Below, piece by piece: positions 44,180-53,730 of a stretch of DNA of 53,826 bases. Made by a program: the position numbers and the translations under genes. The stretch is taken from contig JAOUEV010000019.1 of assembly GCA_029858565.1 (NCBI GenBank), forward strand, positions 1 through 53,826, read 5' to 3'. The notes below the pieces were generated by a model. The model was not told where the DNA came from. It saw nothing but the letters and a program-made list of their open reading frames with translations, and searched no databases. The DNA is from Nitrospirota bacterium. Lineage in GTDB: Bacteria; Nitrospirota; UBA9217. The first letter of the stretch is position 1. The number at the start of each line of letters is the position of its first letter.

Positions 44180-45079
44180 TTAGTTCACCCGGTAAATAAT
44201 ATACTTCGCCAATTCACGCAGGACATCGGCTTTTGCGTCAAAATCCTTCAGCGACAGAAGCGCCTTATCAACGACCTCATGCGCCCTATTTCTTGATTCC
44301 GCGAGACCGTAAAAGCTCGGAAATGTCTTTTTCCCCTTTTTCAGGTCGCTGCCGACGTCCTTGCCGATATCTTCCTGCTTTCCGACAATATCCAGTATGT
44401 CATCTGCAATCTGAAAGGCAAGCCCGATGAACTCGCCATAACGGGTCAGCGCTTTCAGCTTTTTTTCATTTACACCGGCATACAATGCCCCGACACGGAC
44501 TGACGCGCGGATAAGAGCGCCTGTTTTGTGCGTGTGGATGTATTCCAGGGTTGGAAAATCGACATCCTTGCCCTCAGACTCCATGTCCACAACCTGGCCG
44601 CCAACCATGCCGAACACACCGGATGCCACTGCAATTTCCCGCGTAATGGCCATCATGCGCTTGGCCGGTACATCTTTCAGGCGCTTCTGATCAGACAAAA
44701 TCTCGAACGCTCTGTTGAGAAGCCCGTCTCCGGCAAGGATCGCCATTGCCTCACCATAGACCTTATGGCAGGTGGGGCGGCCGCGCCGGAAATCATCGTT
44801 GTCCATGGCGGGCAGATCATCATGGACCAGGGAATAGGTATGGATAAGTTCAAGCGCACCTGCGATTGGCAGTAAGCCCTTGGGCCGGGCGCCAAGAGAC
44901 TCTGCAGTTGCGATGGCAAGGATCGGACGGACCCGTTTCCCCCCGGCGAAAAGACTGTATCGCATTGCTTCGAACACCGACGGCGGAAAGGTATTCGCAG
45001 GAGGAACAATGCTTTCAAGCGCCTTGTCCACGAGATCTTTTTTCTTATGCAAATAGGTTTTTATTTCCATGGCAGACAT
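44180..45079 (-). CDS. ispA: Farnesyl/geranylgeranyl diphosphate synthase
   Basis: It chain-elongates isoprenyl diphosphates. The 299-residue protein has the first aspartate-rich motif DDLPAMDNDD and the second DDILD, with GGKRVRPIL and the KTGALI segment typical of the short-chain family. Product length (C15 or C20) cannot be set from sequence alone. It lies between xseB and dxs. Confidence 0.95.
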   Translation of the reverse strand: MSAMEIKTYLHKKKDLVDKALESIVPPANTFPPSVFEAMRYSLFAGGKRVRPILAIATAESLGARPKGLLPIAGALELIHTYSLVHDDLPAMDNDDFRRGRPTCHKVYGEAMAILAGDGLLNRAFEILSDQKRLKDVPAKRMMAITREIAVASGVFGMVGGQVVDMESEGKDVDFPTLEYIHTHKTGALIRASVRVGALYAGVNEKKLKALTRYGEFIGLAFQIADDILDIVGKQEDIGKDVGSDLKKGKKTFPSFYGLAESRNRAHEVVDKALLSLKDFDAKADVLRELAKYIIYRVN

Positions 45080-45122
45080 ACTGGAGCAGAGATCGAACTT
45101 TCCTTGTATGGATCAAAACTGG

Positions 45123-45356
45123 TCAGGATTCTTCTTCGTCATCAAATGTTCGCGGCGTCACATTACCCGATCTGTCCTTGATCAGGATCTCGACCTTGCC
45201 CTCGGCTTCTTCAAGACGTGTATTGCAGAGTCTCGCCAGTTTGACCCCCTCCTCGAACAGTTTCAGCGACTGTTCCAGGGAAAGATCGCCTTTTTCGAGA
45301 TCCGTGACGATCTCCTCAAGGCGGGCAAGAGCAGTTTCGAACTTTTTTTCTGCCAT
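45123..45356 (-). CDS. xseB: Exodeoxyribonuclease VII small subunit
   Basis: A 77-residue coiled-coil subunit with the family pattern KKFETALARLEEIVTDLEKG and LSLEQSLKLFEEGVKLAR. It pairs with XseA to degrade single-stranded DNA. The gene is separated from xseA by about 165 bases without a convincing gene, an unusually wide gap for this pair. Confidence 0.94.
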   Translation of the reverse strand: MAEKKFETALARLEEIVTDLEKGDLSLEQSLKLFEEGVKLARLCNTRLEEAEGKVEILIKDRSGNVTPRTFDDEEES

Positions 45357-45522
45357 AGTGATATTTCAAAAGCCCGCTGTTGGCCATGTCGGGCACCGGG
45401 ATCGCATCAAGATCGTTATTTGGACCATATCTGCTGTTCTCAACAGACCTGCTTTTCGGAACGATCGGGCAACGGGCATCATCAGGTCTGGATTTTATTA
45501 TAAACAACAACTACTGGTTAAA

Positions 45523-46719
45523 TCAAGGTAAAAGGGTCTTTTCGACCCGTGAGTCCACTTCCCCCGAAAGGAGCCTGGTACGGATGACGTCTCCCTGTTT
45601 AAGCTCCGCAGCGTTCTTGACGATCATTCCCGCGGGCATGACACGGGTGATGCTGTAACCACGACCGAGAATGCCAAGGGGATTAAGCTGATCCAGTGCT
45701 CTGCTCAGCCCGGCAAGCCGGCCTCTGTCGCGAATGACCAGTGTCCTGAACGCGAGAGCAAGGCGCTGCCTGAGTTCATCAGTCCTGAGCAACAACTGCT
45801 GGACCTGCCTGCGGGGGTCTCCCAGAAGTCGGACCGAGGACGAAAGTGCGGAACGCAGACGGTCAAGCTCCGCTCTCATGGAAACATACAGCCGGCTTTG
45901 CAAGGAACCCAAGGTCGCCCGCAGGTTTTCCTCGCTTTCAACGACCATCTCCGCTGCAGCTGACGGCGTGGGAGCCCGGACATCAGCGACAAAATCAGCG
46001 ATCGTATAGTCCGTTTCATGACCCACCGCAGAGATAACCGGGATGCGCGATGACATGATAGCACGGGCAACAGCTTCTTCATTGAACGCCCAGAGGTCCT
46101 CAAGCGAACCGCCGCCCCTGCCGATAATAAGGACATCAACAGCCTGGGTCCGGTTGAAGTGCTCGATTGCCTGAATGATCTCGGGAGGCGCTTCGCTTCC
46201 TTGTACCGGCACCGGATAGATGACGATCTCCATGCGCGGATGCCTTCGCCGGATCACGCGAAGGATATCCCGGATGGCAGCCCCGGTAGGAGAGGTTATC
46301 ACCCCCACGCGCCGGGGAAGCACCGGAAGGGCCCGTTTTCGTCCGAGGGCGAACAGGCCCTCCTTCTCCAGGCGCGATTTCAGTTCTTCAAAGGCCCGCT
46401 GGAGCGCACCGATGCCTTTAGGTTCTACATACTCGAGTATGAGCTGATATTCTCCGCGAGGTTCATATACTCCGACCCTGCCGCGACAGACCACCAGCAT
46501 TCCATGCTGAAGCGTGAACTTGAGATGTCGCTGGGATGATCGGAACAGAACTGCCCGAACTTGGCTGTGCTCGTCCTTCAGGGTGAAATAGGCATGGCCA
46601 GATTGAGGGACCGTAAGGTTGGAGATCTCACCTTCCACCCAGATATCCGGGAATGCCCCTTCCATCAGGTCTTTGATCTGGTGGCTAAGCTTGGTGACTG
46701 TGAGAATATGGCTCTGCAT
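45523..46719 (-). CDS. xseA: Exodeoxyribonuclease VII large subunit
   Basis: A 398-residue nuclease subunit. It has an N-terminal OB-fold (VEGEISNLTVPQSGHAYFTLKD) and a catalytic region with GVITSPTGAAIRDI, DVLIIGRGGGSLEDLWAFN and GHETDYTIADFVADVRAPTPSAAAE, all XseA hallmarks. A C-terminal helical part binds the small subunits. Confidence 0.96.
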   Translation of the reverse strand: MQSHILTVTKLSHQIKDLMEGAFPDIWVEGEISNLTVPQSGHAYFTLKDEHSQVRAVLFRSSQRHLKFTLQHGMLVVCRGRVGVYEPRGEYQLILEYVEPKGIGALQRAFEELKSRLEKEGLFALGRKRALPVLPRRVGVITSPTGAAIRDILRVIRRRHPRMEIVIYPVPVQGSEAPPEIIQAIEHFNRTQAVDVLIIGRGGGSLEDLWAFNEEAVARAIMSSRIPVISAVGHETDYTIADFVADVRAPTPSAAAEMVVESEENLRATLGSLQSRLYVSMRAELDRLRSALSSSVRLLGDPRRQVQQLLLRTDELRQRLALAFRTLVIRDRGRLAGLSRALDQLNPLGILGRGYSITRVMPAGMIVKNAAELKQGDVIRTRLLSGEVDSRVEKTLLP

Positions 46720-46789
46720 GATATGGGATCAAGCTGGCGACGTCCGGATCTCAAGCAACTCCCTGCTCGCGCATCTCCATTCGGCGATA

Positions 46790-47578
46790 CTAGCTCGGAG
46801 ACCTCAGATTGATGCGCTCCACGGAACGGGCGCGGCCGCTGGAACCATCAATATCGATCAGCACAGCGTTGAGCATGGTCGGCCCCTTGGGAATCTCGAA
46901 CTTGTGAGGCCGCTGCGTGAGAAAGCGGTTTATTGCGTCCTCTTTCCGGACGCCGATGACCGATTCTGCCGGTCCGGTCATCCCCACATCGGTGATGAAA
47001 GCGGTCCCTCCCGGCAGAATCCGTTCGTCAGCGGTCTGAACATGGGTATGGGTCCCCAGAACGGCGCTCGCTTTGCCATCGAGATACCATGCGAGTGCCG
47101 CCTTTTCAGAAGTGGCCTCAGCATGGAAGTCGATGATCACCACAGGGGTCTCTTTTTTCAATCTCTCCAGTTCCCTGACCGCGCAACGAAAGGGATCGTC
47201 CAGGTTGGACATGAACACCCTTCCTTCCAGGTTCAGGACAGCGGCTTTGCCGGCTCTATCCGTTTCAATGACCGCGCTGCCAAAACCGGGGCTGCCTTCG
47301 GCATAATTTGCCGGCCTGATCAACTGGTTCTGTTTGGACAGATACGGTTCGATCTCCTTCTTGTCCCATACATGGTTGCCTGAGGTCAGAACGTGGATAC
47401 CCATGAAGAGAAGCTCGTCTGCGATGTCCGAGGTTATTCCGAATCCACCGGCGGCATTTTCTCCATTCGCGATCACCAGGTCCGGACGATGTTGCTCCAG
47501 CAGCCCCTTCAGATACTGCCGGAGGGTCTTCCGTCCTGGCTCGCCAATGATATCTCCGATAAAAAGGACTTTCACCAT
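46790..47578 (-). CDS. ymdB: YmdB-family metallophosphodiesterase
   Basis: A 262-residue enzyme with KVLFIGDIIGEPGRKTL, ANGENAAGGFG, TSGNHVWDKKE, DFHAEATSEK and GTHTHVQTAD, the family metal ligands. Members hydrolyse cyclic nucleotides such as cAMP or 2',3'-cyclic forms. It follows rny, the same pairing seen in Bacillus. A long hairpin lies between the two genes. Confidence 0.94.
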   Translation of the reverse strand: MVKVLFIGDIIGEPGRKTLRQYLKGLLEQHRPDLVIANGENAAGGFGITSDIADELLFMGIHVLTSGNHVWDKKEIEPYLSKQNQLIRPANYAEGSPGFGSAVIETDRAGKAAVLNLEGRVFMSNLDDPFRCAVRELERLKKETPVVIIDFHAEATSEKAALAWYLDGKASAVLGTHTHVQTADERILPGGTAFITDVGMTGPAESVIGVRKEDAINRFLTQRPHKFEIPKGPTMLNAVLIDIDGSSGRARSVERINLRSPS

Positions 47579-47611
47579 TCACCTCATGGTCATTACTGCT
47601 CGTGTTCAACG

Positions 47612-47663
47612 GGGGTGATCACTGTTCTCGTCAGGTGCCAGTCAACGAGAATGCGATCACCCC
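47612..47663 (-). other. Long stem-loop between rny and ymdB
   Basis: A 9-bp outer stem (GGGGTGATC/GATCACCCC) and a 7-bp inner stem (TTCTCGT/ACGAGAA) are separated by a 3/4-nt internal loop. No T-run follows on the minus strand. It may be an mRNA processing or regulatory site in the rny-ymdB transcript. Confidence 0.6.
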
Positions 47664-47707
47664 TTTGCCAGAGACCATTAAATCATCTTCCCTGACGCCT
47701 TCCGGAT

Positions 47708-49264
47708 CTACTTCGCAAACTCCACATATCTGCTTTCACGCACCACCGTGACCTTGATCTGGCCGGGATAGGACAACTCCTGCTCGATCTTCTTCGCGAT
47801 ATCCCGAGACAACTGGGCCGAGTGCACATCTGACAGCTCTTCGGGTTTCACGATGATCCTGATCTCTCGTCCCGCCTGAATGGCGTAGGATTTTTCCACG
47901 CCTTTGAAGGTGCTTGCGGTCTGTTCAAGCGCCTCGAGTCGCTTGATATAGCTCTCCAGGGTCTCACGCCGCACGCCCGGCCTGCCCGCGGAAAGTGCGT
48001 CGGCCGCCGCCACAAGCACGGATTCGACGCAATTCGGTTCTCCGTCGCCATGGTGCGTCATGATCGCATTGATCACCTTGGCTGACTCACCGAACTTCTT
48101 CGCGAGGTCTCCCCCGATACCCGGGTGCGTGCCTTCCATTTCGTGATCAACAGCCTTTCCGATATCATGCAACAGGCCGGCACGCCGCGCAAGTTTCTGG
48201 TCGCAGCCAAGCTCCGCAGCCATGACGCCCGCAAAGTATGCGACCTCACGCGCGTGCATCAGGACGTTCTGGCCGTAGCTGGTACGATATTTAAGCCGGC
48301 CGATCAGCTTGACGATATCGGGATGCATATTGTGGATCCCCAGGTCAAAACAGGCTTTTTCGCCTTCTTCCTTCAGGGTCCCCTCGAGATCCTTCTTCAC
48401 CTTTTCCGCGATTTCCTCGATGCGGGCGGGATGAATACGGCCGTCCTGGATCAGCCGTTCGATCGTGAGCCGCGCGATCTCGCGCCGGAATGGATCATAG
48501 CACGAGAGGATGACCGCTTCCGGCGTATCGTCGATAATGAGGTCGATCCCCGTGGCTGCCTCGATGGCGCGGATGTTCCGTCCCTCACGACCAATGATCC
48601 GGCCTTTCATCTCATCGTTCGGCAGATTCAGCACCGATACCGTTGCCTCGGCCACATAGTCGCTTGCGTACCGCTGGATCGCAAGGCTGATGATATTCTT
48701 GGATTTTTTGTCGGCCTCTTCCTTTGCTTCATCCTCGATCCGCTTGATCGTCTTTGCAGCCTCGAACTTCGCCTCGTCTTCCATGGACATCATGAGCTGT
48801 CGCTTAGCTTCTTCAGCGGTCATGCTCGCGATCTTCTCCATAAGCTGACGCTGCTCCTTGAGGCCGCGTTCGAACCGCTCTTCCTTTTCCTGGGCTACCT
48901 TTTCGCGCGCCGTCAGTTCTTTTTCCCGCTTGATCACATCAGATTCGCGCTTGTCAACGACATCGACCTTCTTTTCGAGGTTTTCCTCTTTCTGGGTCAG
49001 TCGCCGCTCCTGGTTCTGCAGTTCCTGACGTTTGTCGCGAACTTCCTTTTCAAAATCCGTCCGGGACTGATAGAGCTTGTCCTTGGCCTCAAGAACCGCT
49101 TCTTTCCGCTTTGTTTCGGCTTCCCGTTCTGCATTTGCGATGATCTTGGCCGCCTCAGCCTCGGCATCCCGCACCTTTCCTGCGGATATCTTGCCCTTGA
49201 GCACCAGCGCGATACCGCCGCCAATGGCCGCGCCGATGATCAGGATAACAATATACTCAACCAT
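47708..49264 (-). CDS. rny: Ribonuclease Y
   Basis: Membrane-anchored endoribonuclease that starts mRNA decay. The 518 residues comprise an N-terminal helix ([20 protein letters not shown]), a long charged coiled coil to about 200, a KH domain ([20 protein letters not shown]) and an HD domain ([18 protein letters not shown]). Its ATG overlaps the rarA end by 8 bases. ymdB follows. Confidence 0.97.
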   Translation of the reverse strand: MVEYIVILIIGAAIGGGIALVLKGKISAGKVRDAEAEAAKIIANAEREAETKRKEAVLEAKDKLYQSRTDFEKEVRDKRQELQNQERRLTQKEENLEKKVDVVDKRESDVIKREKELTAREKVAQEKEERFERGLKEQRQLMEKIASMTAEEAKRQLMMSMEDEAKFEAAKTIKRIEDEAKEEADKKSKNIISLAIQRYASDYVAEATVSVLNLPNDEMKGRIIGREGRNIRAIEAATGIDLIIDDTPEAVILSCYDPFRREIARLTIERLIQDGRIHPARIEEIAEKVKKDLEGTLKEEGEKACFDLGIHNMHPDIVKLIGRLKYRTSYGQNVLMHAREVAYFAGVMAAELGCDQKLARRAGLLHDIGKAVDHEMEGTHPGIGGDLAKKFGESAKVINAIMTHHGDGEPNCVESVLVAAADALSAGRPGVRRETLESYIKRLEALEQTASTFKGVEKSYAIQAGREIRIIVKPEELSDVHSAQLSRDIAKKIEQELSYPGQIKVTVVRESRYVEFAK

Positions 49265-50594
49265 GGTTCCGTTCCTCCCCTTGATATTTCCTCAGCCCGG
49301 CAAGACGGTCCTTGATCCTTTTTTCCTCGCCTTGTTCCGTGGGCTGGTAGTATGTCCGCTTGCGCGGCAAATAATCCTGCTGTACGTAGTGTCCCGGATA
49401 ATCATGCGGGTAGCGATAGCCTTTCCCGCGCCCCAGGCGCGCCGCGCCTTGATAATGGGCGTCCCGAAGGTGGTCAGGTACCCGCAGGATCTCTCCGGAA
49501 TCGACATCTTGCAAAGCGGCCTTGATCCCCTGATAGCTGGCATTGCTTTTCGGCGCCGAGGCAACATAGATCGCAGCCTGCCCAAGGGGAATGCCTCCCT
49601 CAGGCATGCCTATCCGTTCCACGGCCTGATAGGCCGAAATTGCGACGAACAATGCCCGGGGATCCGCGTTCCCCACATCCTCGCTCGCGGCAATAACTAT
49701 CCGACGGGCAATGAACAAGGGATCCTCGCCTGCCCGGAGCATCTTGGCCATCCAGTAAAGCGTCGCGTCGGGATCGCTTCCGCGCATGCTCTTGATGAAC
49801 GCTGAGATTGTGTCGTAATGTTCGTCCTCATCGTACGCCAGTGCCCGCTGCTGAATGGACTCCTCGGCAACGGCGAGATCATAGGTAATGCGTCCGTCCA
49901 GCGCCGGCGGTGTCGACAGGACACCCAATTCCAGGGCGTTCAAGGCCTTTCGCGCGTCTCCGTTCGAACGGGCAATAATTAGGTCACGAGCCTCTTCGGT
50001 CACGGTGACGGCGACGGCGCCTAATCCCCGCTCCACATCATTGAGCGCACGGGTGAGGATGGCCTGAAGATGATCGACTTGAAGCGGCTTGAACTCGAAA
50101 ATCTGGGAGCGCGAAGACAGGGCGGGAATAATGGCAAAGAAAGGATTTTGTGTTGACGCACCAATAAGGGTAACTGTCCCCTGTTCGACATCCGGCAGCA
50201 GGGCATCCTGCTGTACACGCGTGAACCTGTGGATCTCATCGACGAACAGGATCGTTCGACGCCCGCCTTCGGCTTGTTTGTCAGCCGCTTCCTGCACGAC
50301 CTTGCGAATATCGGCAATGCCGGCGGTAACAGCGTTCAACGATACAAAGTGGGCTTCGCTCTTTTCTGCGATCAGGTGTGCAAGCGCGGTCTTTCCCGCC
50401 CCCGGCGGGCCGTAGAGGATCAGCGACATAAAGCGATCCGCCTCTATGGCCCGTCGAAGCAATTTTCCGGGTCCTACGATATGTTCCTGCCCGACAAACT
50501 CATCGAGCGTACGCGGCCTCATTCTCCACGCAAGCGGCTGATGGTGAGGTGCGACAGATACAGACGTAGTTTTATCGTGCTTTTTTGTGGCCAA
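49257..50594 (-). CDS. rarA: Replication-associated recombination ATPase RarA (MgsA)
   Basis: A 445-residue AAA+ protein acting at stalled replication forks. It has [15 protein letters not shown], Walker A GPPGAGKT, Walker [11 protein letters not shown] and sensor GASTQNPFF, plus the family C-terminal tetramerisation region ([16 protein letters not shown]). It is first of the rarA-rny-ymdB group. Confidence 0.96.
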   Translation of the reverse strand: MATKKHDKTTSVSVAPHHQPLAWRMRPRTLDEFVGQEHIVGPGKLLRRAIEADRFMSLILYGPPGAGKTALAHLIAEKSEAHFVSLNAVTAGIADIRKVVQEAADKQAEGGRRTILFVDEIHRFTRVQQDALLPDVEQGTVTLIGASTQNPFFAIIPALSSRSQIFEFKPLQVDHLQAILTRALNDVERGLGAVAVTVTEEARDLIIARSNGDARKALNALELGVLSTPPALDGRITYDLAVAEESIQQRALAYDEDEHYDTISAFIKSMRGSDPDATLYWMAKMLRAGEDPLFIARRIVIAASEDVGNADPRALFVAISAYQAVERIGMPEGGIPLGQAAIYVASAPKSNASYQGIKAALQDVDSGEILRVPDHLRDAHYQGAARLGRGKGYRYPHDYPGHYVQQDYLPRKRTYYQPTEQGEEKRIKDRLAGLRKYQGEERNHG

Positions 50595-51029
50595 GAGACA
50601 CTTCAGGAAGGCTGGAAAATACGCTTGCTAGTGTGAGAACTGCGAGGATCTGGACAGGCTGCTCAGAACGATGCTATTTCGTGCTACATCCGGGATATGA
50701 CGGGATAAGGGATTTTTCCTATCGATAGAATTACACTCCCTTGAAAAAAGGACGCAAAAGCAAGGAGATACCGTAAATACTCCTTTTGCTTTATTGGTCC
50801 GATGTTCTTTACGACGTTCCCTGATTTCCCGTCTGTCATTTCTGAGGTTCACCTGTTCCGATTCAGTACGTATCTCGTTGGATATGCTGCACAACGAGGT
50901 TCCGCTGTTTCATTACACTATCAAAGCGCAGAACGCCTTCCTTACTTGACGCTCCTTTTTGCGCTGTTTCTGATTTCAATGCTCCACGGAAGCTATGAGC
51001 TATCCAAAGTGTCTGAACTGAAAACCCCC
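50595..51029. other. Non-coding region downstream of the 6S RNA
   Basis: There is no convincing gene; short open frames on both strands lack family features and ribosome sites. The only structure seen is a hairpin near 50755-50793 (minus strand GGAG/CTCC core) followed by a T-run at 50744-50749, which may end the zapA or 6S transcript. Confidence 0.4.
50744..50793 (-). terminator. Candidate terminator downstream of the 6S RNA
   Basis: An imperfect minus-strand stem (AAAGCAAAAGGAG with CTCCTTGCTTT) is followed by TTTTTT after five bases. The stem has a bulge, so confidence is modest. Confidence 0.4.
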
Positions 51030-51212
51030 GCTCTTGCCGTGCTGATAACTTGGACCTGGAGTTAACCAGGTGGGCGCCATGAAGGAAAGTTAGGCTACCC
51101 AGTCTTATCTGGGCATGCACACCCTTTCCCGGGACAGCTCCCTATTGAAATCATTACGAGGTACAAGTTACATCAGTCACGCGCAGGGCAGGGGACTGCT
51201 CATCTTGTTCTT
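51030..51212 (-). ncRNA. ssrS: 6S RNA
   Basis: A structured RNA that mimics an open promoter and binds sigma-70 polymerase. Conserved 6S pieces occur in order on the minus strand: AGTCCCCTGC near the 5' end, GTGTGCATGCCCAG and CTGGGTAGCCTAA in the middle, then an ACCTGG-TTAACT-CCAGGT hairpin and GTTATCAGC, paralleling E. coli 6S (AGTCCCCTGAGCC, GTGAGCATGCTCGG, GAGAAGCCTTAA, GTTACAGCC). It lies just downstream of zapA, the usual 6S location. The 5' end is set from the promoter; the 3' end is approximate. Confidence 0.8.
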
Positions 51213-51218
51213 AAGATA

Positions 51219-51247
51219 TTTATACCAAAAAGACATCCAAATGGCAA
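51219..51247 (-). promoter_or_regulatory. Promoter of the 6S RNA
   Basis: -35 TTGCCA, 17-nt spacer, -10 TATAAA, followed about 7 nt later by the predicted 6S start. Confidence 0.7.
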
Positions 51248-51321
51248 GGACAAAGTAGTTTTCCCACGACCGATTTCATCATTTTCACTTTAAATATCAG
51301 CAGGTTGAGAATTCCCCAATT

Positions 51322-51618
51322 TCAAGAGATGCCGTTGTGTTCAGAAGACCGGCCATCGGTTAGTTCAAGTATGCGCTCGATGGCATCACCAACAGATGCC
51401 TGCGTACTTGCATGATCTGTCCGTGTGCGATAGAGTTCGTCAGCGATGTTCAGGGCCGTCAGTATCGCCAGCCGATACCCGTCAGAGGTCCCGGTACCTT
51501 TCTGGATATCCTTCATTTTAGCATCAATGAACTGTGCAAGATCACGGACGTAGCTGCTGTCAGGGCTTCCCTTCAAGAGATAGGTCTGACCGAATATTTC
51601 AACCTGGACCTTATCCAT
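51322..51618 (-). CDS. zapA: Cell division protein ZapA
   Basis: A 98-residue FtsZ-ring stabiliser. It has KVQVEIFGQTYLLKG and the coiled-coil region LAILTALNIADELYR. The ATG at 51618 has GGGAG at 5-nt spacing; an in-frame ATG four codons earlier is less well placed. It sits between ftsY and the 6S RNA. Confidence 0.92.
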   Translation of the reverse strand: MDKVQVEIFGQTYLLKGSPDSSYVRDLAQFIDAKMKDIQKGTGTSDGYRLAILTALNIADELYRTRTDHASTQASVGDAIERILELTDGRSSEHNGIS

Positions 51619-51642
51619 AGAAACTCCCATAAACCGGCACCA

Positions 51643-52548
51643 TTAGAGCAACGCGTCTATGAACTCCTGCGCCTGAAATTCTCGAAGATCATCGATTCCC
51701 TCTCCGATGCCAATAAACTTGACCGGGATGGCCAGTTCACGCGTAATGGCGAATACCATGCCCCCTTTCGGGGTCCCATCCAGCTTGGTCAGAACGATAC
51801 CGGTAATACCGATCGATTCATTAAATGTTCTGGCCTGGCTGAGCGCGTTCTGACCCGTGGTCGCATCGAGAACCAGCAGCGTTTCCTGCGGCGCGCCGGG
51901 CAGTTCCCTCGCAATGATGCGACGAACTTTTTTTAATTCATCCATCAAGTTCGACTTGGTATGCAGCCTGCCCGCGGTATCAACGATCAGGACGTCAACG
52001 TTCCGTGCCTTGGCCGCAGAGATGGCATCGAACACCACCGCGCCCGGATCCGCACCCTCCTGATGTTTGATCACCGGGACATCATTACGATCACCCCAGA
52101 TGGACAATTGCTCGGATGCCGCTGCCCGAAAGGTGTCTGCGGCCGCAAGCATCACTTTTTTCCCGTCCTTATTGAGCCGGTTCGCCAGTTTGCCGATCGT
52201 TGTGGTTTTACCGGTTCCATTCACACCCACCATCAGGATGACAAAGGGAGTCGTTGTTACCTTCAGCCCTTCGGTCTTCGAAGCAAGTATCTCGGCGAGC
52301 AAGGTCTTCAACCGTGCGCGCACCTGATCTGGCGATCCCAACTCATCCCGTTTGAACCGTTCTTTGAGATCGGCAAGGACCAGCGATGTCGTCTGAGCAC
52401 CCACATCGGACGAAATGAGCGCAACCTCAAGTTCGTCAAGGAACGTCTCATCTATCTTCTCGCCAAGGACGAGACTTCCGATCTTGTCGGCAATGTTTTT
52501 TCTGGTCTTTGCCAGGCCATCGCGGATCGAACGAATAACATTAAGCAT
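51643..52548 (-). CDS. ftsY: Signal recognition particle receptor FtsY
   Basis: A GTPase that docks ribosome-SRP complexes at the membrane. At 301 residues it is a short form lacking the acidic A domain of E. coli FtsY. The NG domain is complete: GVNGTGKTTTIGKLA (G1), DTAGRLHTKSNLM, TKLDGTPKGG and GIGEGIDDL near the end. Confidence 0.96.
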   Translation of the reverse strand: MLNVIRSIRDGLAKTRKNIADKIGSLVLGEKIDETFLDELEVALISSDVGAQTTSLVLADLKERFKRDELGSPDQVRARLKTLLAEILASKTEGLKVTTTPFVILMVGVNGTGKTTTIGKLANRLNKDGKKVMLAAADTFRAAASEQLSIWGDRNDVPVIKHQEGADPGAVVFDAISAAKARNVDVLIVDTAGRLHTKSNLMDELKKVRRIIARELPGAPQETLLVLDATTGQNALSQARTFNESIGITGIVLTKLDGTPKGGMVFAITRELAIPVKFIGIGEGIDDLREFQAQEFIDALL

Positions 52549-52608
52549 GAAAGCGGCTCGTTTATCCTGTAGTGATTTTTTCCAGGGAGAATGACTAGTT
52601 CAGGATCT

Positions 52609-53664
52609 CTAGATATCCAGTGGAAGGCTGCCTGTTCCTTCGGGATCTTCGGCATTTTTCTTGTCCCGCCGTGACCCCTCTCCTGTTTTTCCCGCAGAAA
52701 CATTCTGGTCTGCGTCGGGATAGGACGCTTGCCGATAGAGATAACGCTCGTGCATCTTGCTGTACCCCGTCCAGTCCCCGGCTCCGACGTTTTCTTTTTT
52801 CAGCGTGGACCGGAAATTGCTGATCTTCGCCGCGAGGTCGTCAAGATAATTAACAATGATCGCTTCCTGGATCTTCGGGCGTTTGGGTGAGCCGAACTCG
52901 TATTCCCCGTGATGGGACAGCATGATGTGTTTCAACAACATCTCAAGTTCCCTCGGAAATGCCGGAATAGAAGCGCTCTTTTCCGCGACCATTTCATAAC
53001 CCAGCGATATATGGCCAAGGAGCTTTCCTTCGGTCGTATATTCGATCGATTTCCGCACTGCCAGTTCGCGCACTTTACCGATATCATGAATGAATGCGCC
53101 GACCGTCAGGAGATCCATGTCAATGCCGGGGAAATGCTTTCCCACATCGCGGCAGATCGCGATCAATTCGGTCACATGCTCCAGCAGACCGCCGATGTAA
53201 TTATGATGCAGTGTCTTAGCCGCTGGCGTCCTCCGGAATGTTGCCATAAATGCCTTGTCAGCGAGAAAGGACCTCATGAGCTGGCGAAGATAACCGTTCG
53301 TCAGACCCGCGGCAACCGCCTCAAGCTCGCCGACCATCTCATCGATATTCCGGGGAGAGGTCTCAAGAAATTGCGAAAGGTCGACCTTTGCATCATCGAC
53401 CTTTTCGAGCCCCTTCATCTTCACCTGCATCTGGCCCTGATAGTTCGCTGCAACGCCTTTGACCCGGATAAAATCCTCGCGCTCGAATGTTCCGGCTGCG
53501 GCTTCGGCGTTGTCCCACATCTTGCCATCCACCTCGCCGGTCTTATCCGCAAGCTTGAGCGAGAGGTAGGTAACGCCGTTCTTGGCGATGGAGATCTGCT
53601 TTGAAGTGACCAGATAGGTCTCGTCGACCCAATCACCTTCTTTTAATGATGAGATAGTCTGCAT
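52609..53664 (-). CDS. YhaM-like OB-fold/HD-domain 3'-5' exoribonuclease
   Basis: A 351-residue protein with an N-terminal OB-fold (about 1-90, VTYLSLKLADKTGEVDGKMWDN) and an HD domain (HHNYIGGLLEHVTE, VGAFIHDIGK, LSHHGEYEFGSPKRP), the arrangement of YhaM/CBF1. About 35 extra polar residues (KTGEGSRRDKKNAEDPEG) follow the domain. Expected to trim RNA 3' ends. It precedes ftsY. Confidence 0.92.
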   Translation of the reverse strand: MQTISSLKEGDWVDETYLVTSKQISIAKNGVTYLSLKLADKTGEVDGKMWDNAEAAAGTFEREDFIRVKGVAANYQGQMQVKMKGLEKVDDAKVDLSQFLETSPRNIDEMVGELEAVAAGLTNGYLRQLMRSFLADKAFMATFRRTPAAKTLHHNYIGGLLEHVTELIAICRDVGKHFPGIDMDLLTVGAFIHDIGKVRELAVRKSIEYTTEGKLLGHISLGYEMVAEKSASIPAFPRELEMLLKHIMLSHHGEYEFGSPKRPKIQEAIIVNYLDDLAAKISNFRSTLKKENVGAGDWTGYSKMHERYLYRQASYPDADQNVSAGKTGEGSRRDKKNAEDPEGTGSLPLDI

Positions 53665-53730
53665 GGTTAGCTCGTTACGGGTGATATTAAACTATCCCTT
53701 CCCCATTGTCCAGAAGGAAAAGAGAAATCG

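Noticed and set aside
45316-45510. A 64-codon minus-strand frame between xseA and xseB
   Set aside because: It overlaps xseB, lacks a ribosome site and has no protein-like pattern.
50802-51120. Short open frames on both strands in the rarA-zapA gap
   Set aside because: They overlap each other and the 6S RNA and have no recognisable domain.
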